This document shows, piece after piece, positions 37,001 through 47,777 of a stretch of DNA of 64,000 bases (the first letter of the stretch is position 1; each line of letters starts with the position of its first letter). Source of the stretch: Nageia nagi (lineage: Eukaryota > Pinophyta); NCBI GenBank assembly GCA_050084985.1, contig JBITNC010000002.1, positions 1,116,001-1,180,000 of the forward strand, in the 5' to 3' direction. Position numbers and translations under genes: made by a program. The notes under the pieces are model-generated. The model saw only the letters and a program-made list of their open reading frames with translations. It made no database searches and was not told where the DNA came from.

Positions 37001-37600
37001 ATTGTATCTTGATTCTTGACACTTTTGAAATTCAATAGTTGTATCATATTCTTCTTCTCTATATAATATGTAGTCATTAATACATGCATGGTATGAATTA
37101 TACTCAACCCCTACATCCTTCATAATGTCATGTTCTTTTTTGCACAAATATGGGATAACATTATCACTTGGAAATAAATTTTCTTTTAGTAACCTATAAT
37201 TAAAATATAAAAAAATAAAATAAAATTCATATCTCATAAGAGAAGTGAAACTTGTATCAGACCATCCATATTTGGCTTAGTTCATCAAAAGTAGGATTGT
37301 TGATAATATTATTTTATTTGTTTCTTCATATAATGTAGTTTTGGAAGCACTTTACATTCTATCCCTTTCTAAATCATCATCTCTTTCATCAACATATCTT
37401 TCATCATCATCAAAAGGAACATAGAGGGACTCAAGTAAACCATCAATTCCATTTTTGTTATCAACATTATCATCATCATCATCATCATGACCGATATTAT
37501 CCTCTCTTAAGTCATCATCATCAGTTATTGAATCCCACATAGGTATTTGAATAGGAGTTATTGGATTTGGTTCAAACATAAACTATGCATATTATTTAGG
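34071..37600 (-). pseudogene. Tnp2-type CACTA transposase
   Basis: On the minus strand the domains come in family order. An acidic N-terminus (37352-37579) is followed by a zinc-region/core start at 36959-37237 (VGVEYNSYHACINDYILYREEE). The Tnp2 core (36582-36902) has VKLVLAMDGVNPVFNQTSTYSRWP and YNIPPWMSI, then CMENLPS and KKYLLMDH pieces at 36200-36320. Next is a DUF4218-like part (35549-35983: YWKELLVTYLMDPMYIAKNV, FKTHDYCNFMEVLI; continuing near 35000-35280 with FVRKHSQPKGSMGEEYI). Last is a DUF4216-like end near 34090-34370 (VIFKCKWFDT). Several introns seem present and stops interrupt the exons, so it is inactive. This enzyme class cuts out and reinserts CACTA elements. Confidence 0.85.
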
Positions 37601-38016
37601 GGTCTATGCTTTATGTAGTATCGTCTTATCTCTCCTACTTACATTATTTCAATACAATGTTGGTGTAATAGTTATCATTCTTGAGTGCTCATGATGACTA
37701 TTTGTTTCTTGTTAAATTAGTTGTTACAAACCATTAATTCAAAATAAAAAAAATAAGTGTAACAATTGCAAAGTAATTTGATACATCCATTGATACACAT
37801 GATCAATACATACATATAATTTGATACATCCATACAAATTGATACATCCATACATATCATTTGATATATCAATATAACAAATTAATAAATCCAAACATAC
37901 ACATGATCCATACATACAAATTTATATATCCATTCATATGCATCACTGATATATTCATTTTATTTTTTATTTTTTGGCTTTGGTCTTGGACAAATTATTA
38001 CATTTTGATCACCTCC
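37601..38016. other. Spacer between SET-like ORF and transposase
   Basis: AT-rich, with short repeats of GATACATCCATACA(T/A) at about 37780-37940. No coding region was seen. Confidence 0.55.
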
Positions 38017-38434
38017 TTAATCCAAACTTTGTGCCTTACATCTTGGAGTAGGTATCCTATAATTGTAGTGAACTAGTAGCTCATCACCAACATTAAGAGG
38101 TTTAATGGGAATAACAACTATATAATTACTCATTTATCTACCCATTAAATCTTCTTTATCATTAATATGTTGGTGAAATTCATAATTTGGTGCCCATTCT
38201 TCACCTATATAACTATTTATGTATCCAACTATGTTTCCTTATATTTTTGGTCAACCATAAATGTATAAGAGTTTTGAATGCTTTAGATGTGGAATCTTAA
38301 AAGAATTTTCACATAATCCATATGTTGATATATTGTACATATATGATGCTAATTATTTCCAATATATTGCTATGTAAATTGGCCCACAAAATGGCATCAA
38401 TGGCTCTATCTTAGAAGCTAAAGTAATAACCATA
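38017..38434 (-). pseudogene. SET-like domain, C-terminal part (left of gypsy insertion)
   Basis: One minus-strand frame runs from the gypsy insertion to a stop at 38017-38019, with four internal stops. It contains TLASKIEP, GPIYIA, a middle stretch, GNIVGYINSY...WAPNYEFH and IPIKPLNVGDELLVHYNY. These sit where SET domains have their first strand, the N-(x)-x-R-F-I-N-H...P-N-(C/Y) motif and the I-x-x-G-E-E-L-x-x-D-Y motif. SET domains methylate protein lysines. The frame is continuous with 50801-51049 across the gypsy insertion. The family call is inference from motif order; the cofactor-binding His (N-H-S) reads as N-S-Y here. Confidence 0.45.
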
Positions 38435-38439
38435 GTACT

Positions 38440-39600
38440 TGTTGATTAGGATTATGTAATATATGTGCCATGAACAATCTCAACCAAAGTAAATCAAGAA
38501 CAGACTATGGTGATAGTCTAATCTCCGGAGAAGGCCGATTCCTTATCTATTGGGTATAAGAGAAGCAATAGGAAAGAAAATAAAAGGAGTAGAGTGCGAA
38601 GAATTTAAGCAAAGGGCTTAGGGTAACAAGAGAGAAAGTAAAGGTGAATCACTAGTTCAGCATGGGCTTTCACAGGATGTGAAACCTTGGCCTGAATCTA
38701 GTGTAGCAGCTACAGTACAAGCTCTCACTCTCTAGTAGTTTCCCAGCTTTACTCTACCATGTATGTAGACACAGTTATGCTAACAGCTCATAATTATCAT
38801 CCAGGAAACATACCAAGCTACCACAATGTAACCTAATTAAGAATAAAAATTACAAGTGCTAGACAAGAAAGGTCAAGATGATATCATATTACTGATAAAA
38901 ATTACTGGTCTTAGAGAATAAATGTAAAGAGCAAAACTAGGGCTTTTGACCCCTTTTCACTTTATTTTCATACACTTATACTGAAAAAATAACAGTTACA
39001 AGAAAATGAAAATAGAATGGTTACAAAAATAGCCTCAATATTCTGGCCACTTCTAACTATCATCATCTATATATGCCACTTGTCCGAATGTTACAAAACT
39101 GAGAAGGTCATGGAAGGTAATGTCTTCTCAAAACTAAGATTTTGCCTTTACAGGTATCACCTCCTCTAGGGTCTATTTCTTGCCAAAAATGTGACTATCT
39201 TTTCCTCCATGATATCATCATTTTATTCTGGAATACTTTACTTCTGGAACACTTAATTTATTGACTTCAGCTCTTTAATTATCTCTTGCTGACCTCACCT
39301 CCTCCGAAACCTGATCTTTTCCAAAACTATGATTATCCTTTCTTCTGTGATGTCATCATTTCGCTCCGACATGCTTTATTCACTGACTTCAACTTTTCAA
39401 TTACCCCTTACTGACCTCACCATCTCTAGAACCTGATCTTTACCAAAACTGTGACTATCCTTTCTTTCGTGACATCATCATTTCACTCCGGCATGCTTTA
39501 TTTGCTACAAAAAAACTCTCGAGGATCTTAAAATGAACTCATGATTGAAAGTAAAGTACATCAGGGCTTTATTAAAGAATTTATTATGTATAGATATACA
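38440..39600 (-). repeat. 3' LTR of Tat-like element
   Basis: On the plus strand it starts TGTTGATTAGG and ends TAGATATACA; on the element's own strand it reads TGTATATC...CAACA. It contains a ~122 bp internal tandem repeat (39169-39506). Confidence 0.92.
39169..39506. repeat. 122-bp tandem repeat inside the LTR, about 2.8 copies
   Basis: Copies begin near 39169, 39291 and 39413 with CACCTCCTC or GACCTCACC. Each contains CCAAAA(C)TGTGA(C/T)TATC, (T/C)GTGA(T/C)(A/G)TCATCATTT and GCTTTATT. The same array is in the other LTR (about 50364-50701). It is in the part of the LTR upstream of the transcription start on the element's strand, where enhancers usually sit. Confidence 0.75.
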
Positions 39601-39712
39601 TTATGGTGACTTCTGGGGGAAAATTTCACCTTAATCAAAGATGAATTTTGAACTCAGACTGAAAAATAATACCAAAATGAAATTTGTTATCTCAACTCTG
39701 AAACCCTAAAAA

Positions 39713-42700
39713 TTACACAACCTTACCCCAACTTGCATGTCTTTCGAAGAAGTCTTTTATTCTCGATTGGGCTAGAGCTATGTTGTTCAAAATTTTGTAG
39801 GAGGTTTGCCCATATTTATGCAATAGCCACTGCAGGACCACTTCTTTATTGGCACATTGGTCAAAAAATTCAAACAAATTTGACTCATCAAAAGCAGTCA
39901 GTAATAAATCTATATCCTCTACCTTTTGACTATCTTTTTGAATGTGTTTCAAAAATTTAGCCTCAGAGATGGGTGAACTATCCTCCTTCCATAATCCTAG
40001 AAATCCAACCTCAGATAATTTCCTTATCTCAGCTTTTTGGGTTTCTACCCCCTGTAACTGCTTGATTAAATTATTTTTTATTTCTTACCACACCCATTTC
40101 CCGTAGACTAGGTAGTTAATCGCTGAGATTAACTCAACTCTATTTCCCACATTTAGGGCTTGAAGCTTCTTGTTGGAAATCTCACCCAACTTTTTATTTT
40201 CCCTCTTTGCTAACTTCTCCATGGGGTCAATAGTACTTTCATAGAGGCTGACATTTGCCTCTAATTTCTTCAACTTTGAAAAACATAGATCAATGTGATC
40301 TTTGAGTTGAATTAGTTATTTAATCCTTGGGGATAATTGCTCCTGGAATTTTTCTTTTATTTTGATCAAAAAATTTCTATCAACCGTATTAACATTCAAA
40401 TTCAACTACATCTGTGTAATGTTGGCATTTAAATTGCCAATTATTGTCTCTCTTACTGCTACTTTAGCTGCTTTGGTTGCAATTTCTGCATCCTTCTATG
40501 CTATGACAACATCTTTGTTTGCTAGGCTATCTGCAGTCAGGGTAGCAGCTAAGCTTGCTCTGAGAGTAGCTATATTATTATTTGCAACTTTTAATTTTAG
40601 CTATTGAGAATCTAATTGTTGCTTCATTGCTTCATTTGCCTTCTGAAGCTTATTATATTTGACCTCTAATTTGGTCAATTTAGAAATATTTAAGTCCACA
40701 GCTATTTGTAATAGCTCATTCTTATCACTCCAGGATATGCTCTTGGTATCTATCCTTACCTGGGTGTTCATTATAGACAAATTGCTTTGCCCCTCTTGAG
40801 GATCTTGGGTAATAGCAACCTCCAAAACTCTACTTTTTGCATCCATAGATGTCCAGAGCCTACTGGATTATCAAGTGCCAGGATTTTCTACATTTGCTTC
40901 TACATCTAGGCTTCCTAATTCTACTTCATGTGCTTGTACTGCTCCATGATCCCACTCATTGACACCTATTGACCAGATATTACGATGAATGGAGAGGCCA
41001 TGCTCAGTTCTAGTGTGGAAGAGGGTACCACATACTAAACTAGTGTAACAGGACTGGCTTAACTAGGGCCAAAGACACTGCTACTGATGTGTGCAGGTAT
41101 AGATGGCTCTGGAGTGGATGATGGAGGTAATGATGGTATGGAAATGACACCGGTGGGGGGAGTGGTGAGGGGAACCAATGAAAAGGAAGTGGGTTTAGAC
41201 CATGTGAATGGTGGTGGCAAATTAGGAAGTGGTGGAAGGGTTGGTGATGGTGGGGATGAAGCAACGGTGATGGAAGGTGAATAAGATGAAATGGGGGTGA
41301 CTGTCGAAGGTGGAATAATTGCCAAGAGACCAGAAGAAACAATAGAGATAGGAGGAGGAATAAGAGAAGAAAGCATACCTGTGGGAGTGGAGCTCCTCTT
41401 TCTTTTCTTTGGTGACTAAGGAGCTTTTGTAGCCTTTCTCTTTGCTGTATAGACTTTCCCCTACTTTTTTCCCACTTCTTGGGAGGTCTTCAGAGTGGTC
41501 TCTCTGGCTTCTTCACTAACTTGCTCTCAAGGGATAGGGGCTTGAGCTACCTTTGACTATTATTACTACTCCTCTCCACCAAAACTTGCTAAAGAATCAT
41601 CCAATGAGACATCCGTAGGATGCTCAATCTACCACATCTCAAATTTTTCATCCAAATCGAAATCCAAAGGGGAAAGCTTATTTCTAGAATCAACTTTGTA
41701 TCGTACAAATGCCATAATTTTCTCTTCACTCCACTTCTGACTCCATAGGGTAGTCAGGGATGCTTTTGAGATGGAGTCCATCTTAGGGTCAAAATTGGAT
41801 TTCTTCTCATAAAAGCTCATCCATGGAGGTAATAAATCTTTTAAAAGCAAGTTCTAGGGCATCACTCGATCTTCACTTGCTAGATTTCTCCACTGATTAA
41901 ACTTCGGCCTTATATCTACCTTGAAGCTCAGAGGATTAGGTTGGCTTCTCAACTTCTTACCTAAAATATCCTCTAGGTCATACAACAAAAATTAGTTTAT
42001 TTTTTTAAGTCTTAGCCCCAGAAGCTTTTGTTCTAGACCCTCATTTCTACCCCTACTCTACAACACCAAATCATGGACTCTAAGTGGGAGGCTATAAGTG
42101 ACCCTCTTCTTTGCTGTTGTCCTATACTTCGCATCTATGTAGTTCATCTACTTGGTGAACTCCATGCTAAAAACCCAATCTGTGACATGAATAGGTAGCA
42201 AAAATGGAGCCCCCAAAAAATTGTACAACCTTATGAAAGTCCCCTCCTCAGCAAAAAACCAATCTCCTATCTCACCATGTGGCATCCTGAGGTATAGTTG
42301 GGAGGCTACCGATAATCTTGGGATTACCGAAGCCATTAAACTCATTGCTAGAAATAAAAAATGCTCTATAAAATTATAATAATCAGCTCCCGTTCTAACC
42401 TCTTCAATCCATTTATATATAGATTTGAGGGACCCATCCTCACTTTGCTTATTCAGGGTCATTTGAGAAAAATAATCAGAATTCTAATGAATGAATAACC
42501 AAATTAGGTATGAGACGAAAGCAAAATGGGAACCTTCCTCTATTCTTTGTAACTGCTTGGAGATCCCATTTGAAATAGCAACTAACTAGTTATAAATAAT
42601 GGGGGATCTGGGATGGGATATCAGATATGCTATGGTCAGCTTGCTCAGGGAAATATATCTATCAAATTGCTCTCCTGGAGTAATTGACAACATGGATAGT

Positions 42701-43200
42701 AACAATTGAGCATGTGTGTTAAAACTGGCTAGCAAGACTTCTAACTGAGGGACCTCTTTGAAACTCATTGCACCCTCTACATTCTTATTTAGCCAAGCTA
42801 GAAGATTTGTTTTCAATTTAGCACTTAGCCTTGTATCCCAATTCACTACCATGGGAGTGGATTGAGGTGGCAGTAGGTTGAAAGCTTTTACAATTGAAGG
42901 GGGGTCCAGGGTGAGAACAATTTCACCAAGAGGATTTTTGATAGTCCTCAAGGTAGCATCAAACCCCCTTTTTACTAAATCTACCGACTTAAGGGCTGGA
43001 AGGCATCTATGGGGAATGAAATACATTAACCCCAACCCCATGGGAGCATGTGTAATATGGTTAAAGCTAAAATTCAGGCACTTTCCTTCAATTGTGCCCT
43101 TAGGATTTTTATTTTGAGCCATTATTTTTGTGTCTTGCAGCAACTCTATTGAATCAATAACTCCTTTAGTGACTTTGGTTTGAGGGGGGGCCATGCTCAA
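39713..43200 (-). pseudogene. Extra ORF downstream of integrase in the Tat-like element (~1,160 codons)
   Basis: Minus-strand pieces 42586-43200, 42148-42462, 41629-41850 and 41059-41376 share one frame. Pieces 40601-40846, 40085-40273 and 39713-39952 share the next, so one frameshift and a few stops separate them from a single ORF. The N-terminal ~450 residues look globular (LDPPSIVKAFNLLP, LYLRMPHGEIGDWFF, RLYNFLGAPF). A Pro/Ser-rich linker follows (41059-41376). The C-terminal third is Lys/Glu/Leu-rich and probably coiled coil (KLEVKYNKLQKANEAMKQQL). The N-terminus loosely resembles plant mobile-domain proteins. No membrane segments typical of an envelope protein were seen. Function is unknown. 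Confidence 0.65.
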
Positions 43201-43607
43201 TATTTTGAAATACTCAGCTTACTCTGATCACTACCGATAATATTCTATGCTTCTTACCTTTTGATCTTTAGCTCTCTCATGAATTTGAAGTTTGGGTAAA
43301 TTCGAAATGAACTGCCTTTGGCCCTTTTAAAATCAACTTCAAGGGTTAATGCACCACTTTTTACTTGCATGAAATAACTCCATCAATACTTTCATTTATA
43401 ACAAGTCTGATCTTTCATGATTTTCTTGGAAATATCAAGATTTGATACTGCTAATTTTCTCAAAAACTCTAATTCTATTGATTCAAATGTGTTATTCCCA
43501 TTAATATTTCACTGCTATTAAATGACAAACAATAATCACACTTGCTTAAAATAAATGAACATAACAAACTATTTACAATGTGTACAAAATCATATCCTTT
43601 CTTTTGA

Positions 43608-44700
43608 TCAATCTCCCGCACATGCAAGTTTATAACGCTTTAAATGTTGCCCATTTACCAAGATCGGTAGCCACCACCCGTTCAATTTCGCTATTTCAAA
43701 TGAGTTTTTTCCTACGTATCTGGCTATCATGTAAGGTCTGGACCATAAGGACTCAAAATTTTTATGTTTCCCTATCTTAGCTCTATCCTCATCCCATTTC
43801 AATACCAGATCTCCCTCATTAAAAATTTTCGGAGTGGCTTTTCGGTTATCAAACCATTTCTTAACTATTTCATTTCTATTTTGCAAATTTTGATATGATT
43901 GATTCCAAAGTTCTTCCAAGTGTAATAATTCGTTCATGCAGACTTGTAGTGGTTCAAAATCTTCCCCATACTCCTGTAAAATTTTTAAAGCTGAAAGCTC
44001 AAAATGACTTGGTAATACAGCCCTTTTACCATACACTAATGTATACGGGCTAGCCTTAATAGCTAGCTTCATTGTGATCCTATCTGCCCATAATGCCCAA
44101 TTGAGCTTTTCATGCCAAGTCCAAGGATTATCTTCCACTATTCTTTTGAGAATTTGGATCAAATTCTTATTCATAGACTCAGCCAACCCATTACCTTGAG
44201 GGTAATAATTTAAAGACATCTTCCAATAGATACCAAACCTCATGGCAAAATCAGTAACCTCTACCCCCACAAATGCTAAGCCATTATCTGAAATGATCAT
44301 TTGGGGAATACCATACCTGGTGATTAATTTCTTGATAAATTTTAGAATGGTCTTCTGATTTGCTTCCTTTATAGCCTTTGCTTCTGCCCATCTGGTGAAA
44401 AAGTCTATAGCAGTGAGAATGAATTTGTGCCCAAATGATGAATTGGGATTAATAACTCTAATAAAATCCAACCCCCATTGTTGAAAAGGTTCTTCAACCT
44501 GAATTGGTTCTAGCAGTAATGTTGCACTTCTCTTCCTTCCCATGAATCTCTGACATTTCTCACAGCTCTAGGATTTTGCAAAGACTTCTCTAAACATAGT
44601 AGGCCAATAATATCCAGCTTGGATGATCTTACTCACCATTATGTATCCCTAATAATGACCTCTGGATATTCCAGAATGAAATTCTTTGATCAGCTTTGCT
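43608..44700 (-). pseudogene. Integrase of Tat-like element
   Basis: The zinc finger is upstream of the open frame (about 44560-44690): EFHSGISRGHYQGY...CEKCQRF, H-x-H...C-x2-C, with one stop just before the Cys pair. The core is in the intact 311-codon stretch 43608-44543: WGLDFI (first Asp), MIISDNGLAF (second Asp) and GNGLAESMNKNL (Glu), giving a complete D-D-E triad. The C-terminal part has EGDLVLKWDEDRA and WSRPYMIARYVGKNSFEIAKL, a GPY/F-like subdomain. It ends at a stop at 43608; no chromodomain follows, as expected outside chromoviruses. Confidence 0.9.
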
Positions 44701-44899
44701 ATCTTTTTCATGGGTATGCATCTCAACAAAACACCATCATGATTCCTTCTATACTATACTTGATCTATCTCTATGTAATTTTGAGCATGTATTCTGAACC
44801 GCCTCCTTTGGGATGCATTCATGTTAACAGGGACCTTCCCAGACTCAAAATATTTGCTTAATTGATCCATCCAATCATCTATTGTGTTCTCATATCCTA

Positions 44900-45345
44900 G
44901 CTACAAGGTTTCTTGTTCGATAAAACATATCATCCCTTCATCTGGTGGCATGGATTTTGCAAGCTGCTCACAAAGTGCTCTTCCTTTTATGAGCTTGGTA
45001 GGCCGAATCGCTACATCATACTTGAGGATTTTTGAAATCCAACCGGGTCTTCCTTCCCTAATTTCTCCCTGCATAATGTAAGATCTAACATCTAGATGAA
45101 TGGTTAAGATCAAAACCTTACTCTAAGCTACATAATGCTTCAATTTACCAAGAGCTTTAAGAATTGCCAACACTTGTTTCTCAATAAATGTGTACTTTTC
45201 CTCATAATTACTCAAGGTTTGACTAAAAAATGCAATAGGGTATTCTTCATTTCTTTCATACCTCTATGTTAAGATAGCTACTACACTAGTATTAGAACCA
45301 TAAGCATACAGAATAAACTCTTTGCTAAAGTCTGGGTTTCTTAGT
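44900..45345 (-). pseudogene. Native RNase H of Tat-like element (and connection to integrase)
   Basis: Directly downstream of RT the frame reads DFSKEFILYAYGSNTSVVAIL (family F-x-L-x-x-D-A-S), PIAFFSQTLSNYEEKYTFIEKQVLAILKAL, then KVLILTIHLDVRSYIMQGE and DVAIRPTKLIKGRALCEQLA, the usual RNase H end. The first catalytic Asp is replaced (YAYGS instead of Y-x-D-A-S). A stop interrupts it. Confidence 0.75.
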
Positions 45346-45439
45346 ATAGGAGCTTTAGTAATTACCACCATGATTTTTTGAAAAGCTTTTTTACCTTCTT
45401 CAGTCCACACAAAAGGAGTATCTTTTTTTAACATCCAGG

Positions 45440-46240
45440 TGATGGGTTTGATAATACTTGAGAAATCCTAAATGAATCTCCTGACAAAATTAATCTGACC
45501 AAGAAAGGACTGCAGGGACTTCTTATTGGACAAAAGAACTAAGTCATTTATCGCTTTAATCCTATCTAGATCAACAGCCCAACCTTGTTTTGAAATAACA
45601 TGACCCAGTAATTTTCCCTCATCTACTACAAAAATTAACTTTTTAGGGTTCAAAGATATGCCATACCTTTTACATTTGATGAAGGCCTGCTCCAAGTGTT
45701 GAACATGTAAATTTTTTTCATATGAGAAAATAGTAATATCATCAAGATACACCAATACACTCTTGTTTACTAACTCTCCGAAGGCATGATCCATAGCTCT
45801 TTGGAAAGTAGCTCCTGCATTGGATAGTCTGAAAAGCATTCTCTGAAAAGCAAATGTGCCCCATTTAGTTGTAAAAGCTATTTTAAATTGATCTTCATTT
45901 CAGACCTAAACCTGATTGTACCCAGAGAAATCATCTATCAAAGAGAACTTTTCAACACCAGCTATAGTATTTAGTATCTATTCCATTGGTGGTAAGGGAT
46001 AGTGATCTTTCAAAGATACTTTGTTTAAGCCCCAGAAATCCACACAAAACCTTATATCACCATTTTTCTTTCTAACAGGCACAATATTAGCTACCCAAGT
46101 GGAATGCTTCATGGGATAAATTATCCCAGCCTTGTACAATTTTAGAACCTCCTACTTCATGGCAACTTCAATCTTAGGGTTTACTGGTCTTTGTTTTTGT
46201 CTGACTGGTTTAGCATCATCTATCAACTCAATTGTATGTT
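45440..46240 (-). pseudogene. Reverse transcriptase of Tat-like element
   Basis: The minus strand gives RPVNPKIEVAMK, LYKAGIIYPMKHSTWVANIV, VPVRKKNGDIRFCVDF, NKVSLKDHYPLPPMEQIL, KFSLIDDFSGYNQV, FAFQRMLFRLSNAGATF, LVYLDDITIFS (YLDD at about 45749) and KLLGHVIS. All main motifs of gypsy RT are present with intact catalytic Asp residues; three or four stops lie between 45840 and 46190. The fragment 45468-45839 is open. Confidence 0.9.
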
Positions 46241-46679
46241 GTATCATTGATCTATCAAAAACCTTTAAATCATCATAAGACCAAGCAAAAACATCAACAT
46301 ATGTTTTGCATAATTATACAATTTCCTGAATCTATTCCAGAGTATTAGATATACCAATTTTTAATGACTTACCTAGAAAAACTTCATGTTCTTTATAGTT
46401 ATCTAGGTTTATATTCATACCTCTTCTTTTTACTTGGTCACTCCTATCAAACAATCCTTTGAATGGAATCAAATCCTTAGGGATTTTATTATTATTTAGT
46501 TGAATTATGTCTTACTCTCGAAAAACTTTGGAGTCCTCTTCACCTACTACATGACATACGATTTGTTGTAATAAAAATTGGTTAATTTGAGCCTCATCTC
46601 GGAACACCTGCCAAAAGGAATCATTATCTGAAATTGATGGCCTAAAAATGAGCTGACCACCCTTCCTCTAGAACCAGTC

Positions 46680-47094
46680 ATTGGTAGGATCAAAACTAGC
46701 TCCCATTTGTGCTAAGGTGTCAACTTCTTGGTTAAATTTCCTTAGGATAGATTGAATATGTAATGCTTCGAAATGCTCAAATAGATCCCAAACTCAATTC
46801 CTATAAGATTTCAAATAATGATGCTTAATTGAACATTTACCTATCACCTATTTCATGATTAACTCTGAATCCCCTTCAATCTTTAAACACTAAATTTTCA
46901 TTTTGATGGCTTATTCTAGTCCAAGGTAAAGAGCTTCATATTCTACTACATTATTGGAACATAACCAGGTGAGTATGAAAGAAAATTTATGTACCTTACC
47001 AGTTGGGTTGGTCAGGATAATTCTGGCTCCATATCCATTTTTGGATTTTGCCCCATCAAAAGACATCTCCCAAATTTCATTTCTTCAAAAATCT
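46680..47094 (-). pseudogene. Second, archaeal-type RNase H located upstream of RT
   Basis: In one minus-strand frame with four stops I read WEMSFDGAKSKNGYGARIIL (Asp 1), NNVVEYEALYLGLE (Glu), LKIEGDSELIM (Asp 2) and FNQEVDTLAQMGASF (Asp 3). This D-E-D-D layout with F-D-G-A, A/V-E-Y-E-A-L and G-D-S motifs is that of the archaeal/plant-type RNase H (RVT_3-like), distinct from the native gypsy RNase H at 44900-45345. All four catalytic residues are kept. It sits between protease and RT. A stop just before it, near 47083, divides it from the protease frame. Confidence 0.8.
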
Positions 47095-47762
47095 TCCCTT
47101 GTGAGTTTTGGGATGAAAGATTTTAGTTCTATTAAATAATAATTTCCAAGCTCCAGGTCGTAGATAGTGTTGAGCATACTCATTCTACAAGGGTCTTCGG
47201 TTTGCAGTTCTTCCAGCAATTCATCTGATTCTTCCAATTCACCAAAGATTGCACAAATCTCCTCCTTTTTCTCTACATGAAAATCAAAAATTTCCTCATT
47301 ATTTAGTCTTACCCTCTTATTTCCACAAGGGATCAAATAATGGGTGTAGTCCATTGCTAGATAACCCCTTATTTTAGCTGTAAATTCTCTAGACAGACAT
47401 AGCCCGAACAAAGGGGGTAGCTCAACAACTACAACTTCTTGAGTAATAATTACAGATGGACACTTATGTATTTTTAGGACTATATCTTTGATCACTCCTA
47501 CTATTTTGACAGGTGTGGAATCCAGTTGTAGTACTTCGATGGATGTTCTTGTCATAGGCAACCCCATCACATTGCACACTGCTTTAGGCATCATAGTAGT
47601 AGCTACTCTAGAATCAACTAGATAATTATGAAGTACATATCCCTCAATTTCTAGAGTCATATAAAAAGCCAGAGGTTTGTTCTTTCCCATCCCTGGATAT
47701 TTTGATGTCTCAAAAAGATTAAGCACTCTTTCCATTCCTTCATTCAATGCTATAAGAGACAT
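47085..47762 (-). pseudogene. Protease region of Tat-like element
   Basis: A 225-codon open stretch. The retropepsin block is HNYLVDSRVATTMMPKAVCNVMGLP, where the family has L-(V/I)-D-(S/T)-G-A-A. The active-site Gly is Arg here (D-S-R), which should abolish activity. The second block VVVELPPLFGLCLSREFTAKI corresponds to the D-x-I-L-G-x-x-F/W region. The C-terminal acidic part links to the RNase H at 46680-47094. Confidence 0.75.
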
Positions 47763-47777
47763 TTTTAGTAAATCAAT

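Noticed and set aside
41087-41284. Plus-strand Gly-rich 65-codon ORF
   Set aside because: It is the antisense shadow of the Pro-rich linker of the minus-strand extra ORF.
39713-43200. Envelope-like protein
   Set aside because: No signal peptide or membrane segment is visible; the C-terminal part is coiled coil and the linker is Pro-rich.
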